The notes below the pieces were generated by a model. That model worked only from the letters and a program-made list of their open reading frames with translations, was not told the DNA's origin and did not search any database. From contig JAKBMM010000031.1 of assembly GCA_021831565.1 (NCBI GenBank), forward strand, positions 1-35,683: a stretch of DNA of 35,683 nucleotides, written 5' to 3'. Positions within the stretch are counted from its first letter, which is position 1, and each line of letters begins with the position of its first letter. Of this stretch, positions 33,198 to 35,683 are shown one piece after another. The stretch is from Planctomycetota bacterium. Its GTDB lineage: Bacteria > Planctomycetota > Phycisphaerae > WQYP01. The position numbers were made by a program, and so were the translations under genes.

Positions 33198-33916
33198 ACA
33201 CGCCGGCCATCATGTCTTTCAGCGGCGGCAAGGACAGCGTCTATGCGCTGTACCGCAATTCCTTATCCGGCGAATTTGTCATTCGATCGCTGGTGGCGAC
33301 CATCAGCCGTGATTTTGACCGGGTCAGCATGCACGGCGTACGGCGCGAACTGCTGGAGCTCCAGGCGGCGGCGCTGAGACTGCCGCTGGAACTGGTCTAC
33401 GTGGCCGCCGCCCCGGACAACCGCCAATATGTGGAGCGAACCAACGCGGTTTTCGCAAGCTGGCGCCAACGCTCCGTGGAACACGTGGTGTTCGGCGATC
33501 TGTTCCTGGAGGATCTGCGCGCCTGGCGGCAGCGGCAGCTTGCCGCTATTGGCATGCGCGGCGCCTATCCAATTTGGCGCATGGATACCGCCGCGGTGGC
33601 GCGTGATTTCATCGCCCTGGGATTCCGGGCCGTCCTGGTATGTGTGGATACCGGGAAACTGCCGGCGGCGTTTGCCGGCAGGGAATTTGACAATCATCTT
33701 CTGACTGATCTGCCGCCAGGAGTGGATCCGTGCGGCGAAAACGGCGAGTTTCACACCTTTGTTTATCACGGCCCTCTTTTTCACAAAGCTGTTCCGATTG
33801 CGCCCGGCCAAACGGTCATACGCGGACAATTTTCCTATCGCGATCTGCTGCCTGTAGAGCCGGTACCCCCATCGGCCAATGTAGAGCCGATGCCCCCGTC
33901 GGCCGGTCATAGTTGA
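33194..33916 (+). CDS. PP-loop ATP pyrophosphatase, DUF71/diphthine-ammonia ligase-like
   Basis: A 240-residue adenine nucleotide alpha hydrolase-fold protein. SGGKDS (10-15) is the PP-loop for ATP, and CGENGEFHTF (about 183-192) is the hallmark of the DUF71 group, whose archaeal/eukaryotic members amidate diphthine on EF-2. Bacteria lack diphthamide, so the bacterial substrate is unknown. The last 20 residues derive from a 27-bp direct repeat and are not part of the fold. It overlaps gpsA by 4 bp and precedes the DUF192 gene by 79 bp. Confidence 0.85.
   Translation: MNTPAIMSFSGGKDSVYALYRNSLSGEFVIRSLVATISRDFDRVSMHGVRRELLELQAAALRLPLELVYVAAAPDNRQYVERTNAVFASWRQRSVEHVVFGDLFLEDLRAWRQRQLAAIGMRGAYPIWRMDTAAVARDFIALGFRAVLVCVDTGKLPAAFAGREFDNHLLTDLPPGVDPCGENGEFHTFVYHGPLFHKAVPIAPGQTVIRGQFSYRDLLPVEPVPPSANVEPMPPSAGHS
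33854..33907 (+). repeat. Two tandem 27-bp units at the 3' end of the DUF71 gene
   Basis: Two adjacent units beginning GTAGAGCCG (33854-33880 and 33881-33907). Each contains a small palindrome: GCCGGT/ATCGGC in the first and GCCGA/TCGGC in the second, with a C-rich loop. They encode the VEPVPPSAN and VEPMPPSAG tail of the protein and end just before the stop codon. Confidence 0.7.
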
Positions 33917-33995
33917 TTTCCACCGCTTCGGTTTGCCGAAACACCGGCTCCTCATAGAATAACGATGAGAAATCGGACAGGGTTTTAAAGGAAGC

Positions 33996-34568
33996 ATGAA
34001 CGTGCCGGCCTGGATTTATTTTCCGCTTGCGTCCGCGGCCCGGCAACGCCAACGATCGGGTGCGCCAATCGCATGGCGAATGATCGTGCCGATTTTTTTG
34101 GTTGTTGTCGGCCTGCCGGCGCCGGGCGCACCGGCCAAAACCGCGCCGGCGGCCGGCGATCGTGGCCGGCTCTCATTGCCCACCATCAGGTTGGAACTCG
34201 CCCATGAACAATTTCTTCTGTGGATGGCCCGCACGTCCGCGCAACAGGAACGTGGATTGATGTATATTCACCATCTACCGGCGAAGCGGGGGATGATTTT
34301 TGTTTTCCCGCATTCCCGGCCCGAGACATTCTGGATGAAGCACACCTGGATTCCCCTGGACCTGCTTTTCCTGAATAAACATGGCGTGATCGTGGGGCAT
34401 TGCACCATGCGGCCGGACCATGGCCGGACCCTTTACCCCAGCCCCCGGCCCATTCGCTTCGCCATCGAACTCAACGCGGGTATATGCCAACAGCTTAAAC
34501 TGAATGATGGGCGAAAAGTCGTTCTGCCCGCGAAGCTCACAGCGCCGCAAACCAACCGGAAGAGGTGA
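33996..34568 (+). CDS. Secreted or membrane-anchored DUF192 protein
   Basis: A 190-residue protein with an N-terminal hydrophobic segment (about 28-46, MIVPIFLVVVGLPAPGAP) likely to be a signal or anchor, then a single DUF192 domain: ERGLMY (about 85-90), RGMIFVFPHS, FWMKHTWIPLDLLFLN and FAIELNAG. The domain is a small beta-barrel of unknown role found in secreted proteins across bacteria and archaea. AAGGAAGC precedes the ATG. Its stop overlaps the next start as GTGA. Confidence 0.88.
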   Translation: MNVPAWIYFPLASAARQRQRSGAPIAWRMIVPIFLVVVGLPAPGAPAKTAPAAGDRGRLSLPTIRLELAHEQFLLWMARTSAQQERGLMYIHHLPAKRGMIFVFPHSRPETFWMKHTWIPLDLLFLNKHGVIVGHCTMRPDHGRTLYPSPRPIRFAIELNAGICQQLKLNDGRKVVLPAKLTAPQTNRKR

Positions 34569-35458
34569 TCGTGACGGAACAATCGTTGCCGGGAAAATCC
34601 GGAGAATCGACGAAAACGAGCCATCCGCCCCCCCCACCGGTTTCGGCGGCGGATGGAGTATCAGTCGGCGGCGCAAGCACCCGGAAACGCCGGCGACGGC
34701 GAACATGGCGCGGCCGGCTTGGCGCGGCGGCCGTGCTGGTGAGCCTTGTACTGCTGGCGGCGCTGGTGCTGCCGAGCGTCCGCCCCGGCTGGTATCGCCC
34801 GCTGAATCCGACTTCCCGCGCGGTGCTTAACCATGCCCAGGAAGCGCAGATGTCGATCCTGGCTCTGCGCAATGAGGCGCAAAATCCGCGCCTCCGGCGC
34901 ATCACCTGGCGCATCACGCAGAATCAAGTTAACAGCCTGTTGGCGGTGACATACCAGGGCGCCGACGGAGTTTCACCGCGGCGCCATCCCGCATCTCTGG
35001 TCCGACCCTTCGTGCGTTTTACCGATGGCCGCATCACCCTGGCCGTGCTGGATCGGCAATGGCCCACCGGCGCTGTCCTCGCTGTGGGCATCGACGTTCA
35101 AACCTTGACCGGCGCTACGGCCCCGCTGGCGAAAATCCGAATCGATGATCTACATGCGGGGCTTCTACCCCTGCCGCGATCGCTGCTGATCGACCGCTTG
35201 AAGAGCATGCTGCCCCGCCTAGGGCCGTCCCTGGGCAGAATCATCGCCGTCTACGCCGGTTCCGGTTATGCGCGCGTGATGACGCCGCAGATTTTAGCCC
35301 GGCTCGCCGCGTTGCTTAAAGGAAAGCCTTTTCCGTTGGAACTTCGGGTCAACCATCGGAACATCGTGGTGCAAAAACTCCAACTGCAAGCGGCGCACGT
35401 CGATAGCCGCGGCCAACGGTCGCCGGCCGCGCTGACCATTGAATTCAGCCCGCCATGA
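34565..35458 (+). CDS. YpmS-like membrane-anchored protein of unknown function
   Basis: A 297-residue protein. A Pro-rich and strongly basic N terminus (six consecutive basic residues near 40-46) precedes one transmembrane helix (about 52-70, LGAAAVLVSLVLLAALVLP), then an extracytoplasmic domain with alternating strands: WRITQNQVNSLLAV, RPFVRFTDGRITLAVL, and HAGLLPLPRSLLIDRL. The layout resembles YpmS/DUF2140-type proteins; similarity is by pattern only. The GTG start at 34565 overlaps the DUF192 stop, so the genes are coupled; a second GTG lies 6 nt later. Confidence 0.65.
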   Translation: MIVTEQSLPGKSGESTKTSHPPPPPVSAADGVSVGGASTRKRRRRRTWRGRLGAAAVLVSLVLLAALVLPSVRPGWYRPLNPTSRAVLNHAQEAQMSILALRNEAQNPRLRRITWRITQNQVNSLLAVTYQGADGVSPRRHPASLVRPFVRFTDGRITLAVLDRQWPTGAVLAVGIDVQTLTGATAPLAKIRIDDLHAGLLPLPRSLLIDRLKSMLPRLGPSLGRIIAVYAGSGYARVMTPQILARLAALLKGKPFPLELRVNHRNIVVQKLQLQAAHVDSRGQRSPAALTIEFSPP

Positions 35459-35558
35459 GAGCGGGGGCGCGGGGACACAGTGCGAGAAAGAAAATAGGTA
35501 ACCATTTTACCCGCCGCCGCGGATAGTTGTTGTCCTTGCCGCGGATTACATTGTTCGC
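35459..35558. other. Short gap before the insertion-sequence end
   Basis: One hundred bases without a gene; GGTAA/TTACC forms a small hairpin near 35499-35513 and GCCGCGGAT appears twice. The last eight bases, TTGTTCGC (35551-35558), directly abut the insertion-sequence end and are the predicted left copy of its target duplication. Confidence 0.5.
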
Positions 35559-35683
35559 GGGCCTGTGACAGTTTATGCAGCTTTTTTTCGTATCTTGGCC
35601 AAAACGTAAGCTGGGCGGTTGGCCCACAGCCGTTCCCAGCGGGCATCCTGGCTTTTCCACGCCGCCCGTAATGCGAGAATGGC
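35559..35683. mobile_element. End of an insertion sequence, cut by the window edge
   Basis: 35559-35578 reads GGGCCTGTGACAGTTTATGC, identical in 19 of 20 bases to the inverted repeat of the 194-bp element at 9994-10187 and in the orientation of a left end, so the element continues rightwards out of the window. An open minus-strand frame runs from the window edge to a stop inside the terminal repeat, as expected for a compact transposase gene. This is probably an autonomous relative that could supply transposase to the shorter element. Confidence 0.65.
35573..35683 (-). CDS. Possible transposase, C-terminal 36 residues only
   Basis: A frame open from the window edge to TAA at 35573-35575, which lies inside the terminal inverted repeat. 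The visible tail is Trp/Arg/Lys-rich, with ALRAAWKSQDARWERLW, and ends IRKKAA. I cannot assign a transposase family from so short a piece; the call rests on position inside an insertion-sequence end. In a GC-rich genome 36 open codons alone would not be significant. Confidence 0.4.
   Translation of the reverse strand, partial: AILALRAAWKSQDARWERLWANRPAYVLAKIRKKAA

Noticed and set aside
35266-35660. Minus-strand ORFs across the end of the YpmS-like gene and the insertion-sequence end
   Set aside because: Their frames cross the terminal repeat without support; the frame ending at 35573 inside the repeat is the better transposase candidate.

Overview
The window looks like a chromosomal segment of a GC-rich planctomycete, most likely a Phycisphaerae-type bacterium. 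The evidence is indirect: a DUF4175-type giant membrane protein, Tat-exported GxGYxYP-type and GH3 proteins, small ECF sigma/anti-sigma modules, and many lineage-restricted secreted proteins, mixed with ordinary housekeeping genes. No rRNA is present, so the assignment is inference.

Layout. 1-751 holds no convincing gene but has hairpins and one copy of an intergenic repeat. 752-5115 (minus) carries rsmA/ksgA, trpS and a DinG-type helicase. A strong promoter at 5156-5183 then drives tRNA-Lys(CTT) and, 29 nt later, ychF. At 6589-13739 (plus) a GxGYxYP-type secreted protein and a GH3 glycosidase with a CBM6-like insert flank a restriction-modification module. That module is a D12-class adenine methyltransferase and a SacI-family endonuclease gene split by a 194-bp element with perfect 20-bp terminal inverted repeats and an 8-bp target duplication. 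13784-14067 looks like a structured RNA with its own promoter and terminator, just before trmB.

14740-16729 (minus) is an ECF sigma factor, a membrane anti-sigma-like protein and a secreted coiled-coil protein. 16988-18453 (plus) is rpsU, a universal stress protein and a SUFU-domain protein, which meets tail to tail a glycosyltransferase and a PyrK-type flavoprotein (18398-20751, minus). 20752-21456 is non-coding and ends in a strong plus-strand terminator that belongs to no visible gene. 21457-26917 (minus) is a secreted protein, the 1196-residue DUF4175-like protein and a single-pass membrane protein. 27151-35458 (plus) is a polyprenyl diphosphate synthase, an OppA/OppB pair without further transporter parts, an amidohydrolase, and an apparent operon gpsA - PP-loop (DUF71) protein - DUF192 protein - YpmS-like membrane protein. 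The last 125 bases are the end of an insertion sequence whose terminal repeat matches 19 of 20 bases of the element that broke the SacI-type gene, so the window shows a non-autonomous element and what is probably an end of its autonomous relative.

The most noteworthy items are: (1) the element-split SacI-type gene, whose reading frame is restored exactly by removing the element and one target copy, leaving an orphan methyltransferase; (2) the matching insertion-sequence end at the right edge; (3) the multi-junction RNA candidate upstream of trmB; (4) a roughly 147-bp intergenic repeat family with paired changes in its stems; (5) a second RNA candidate before the 21393-21439 terminator.
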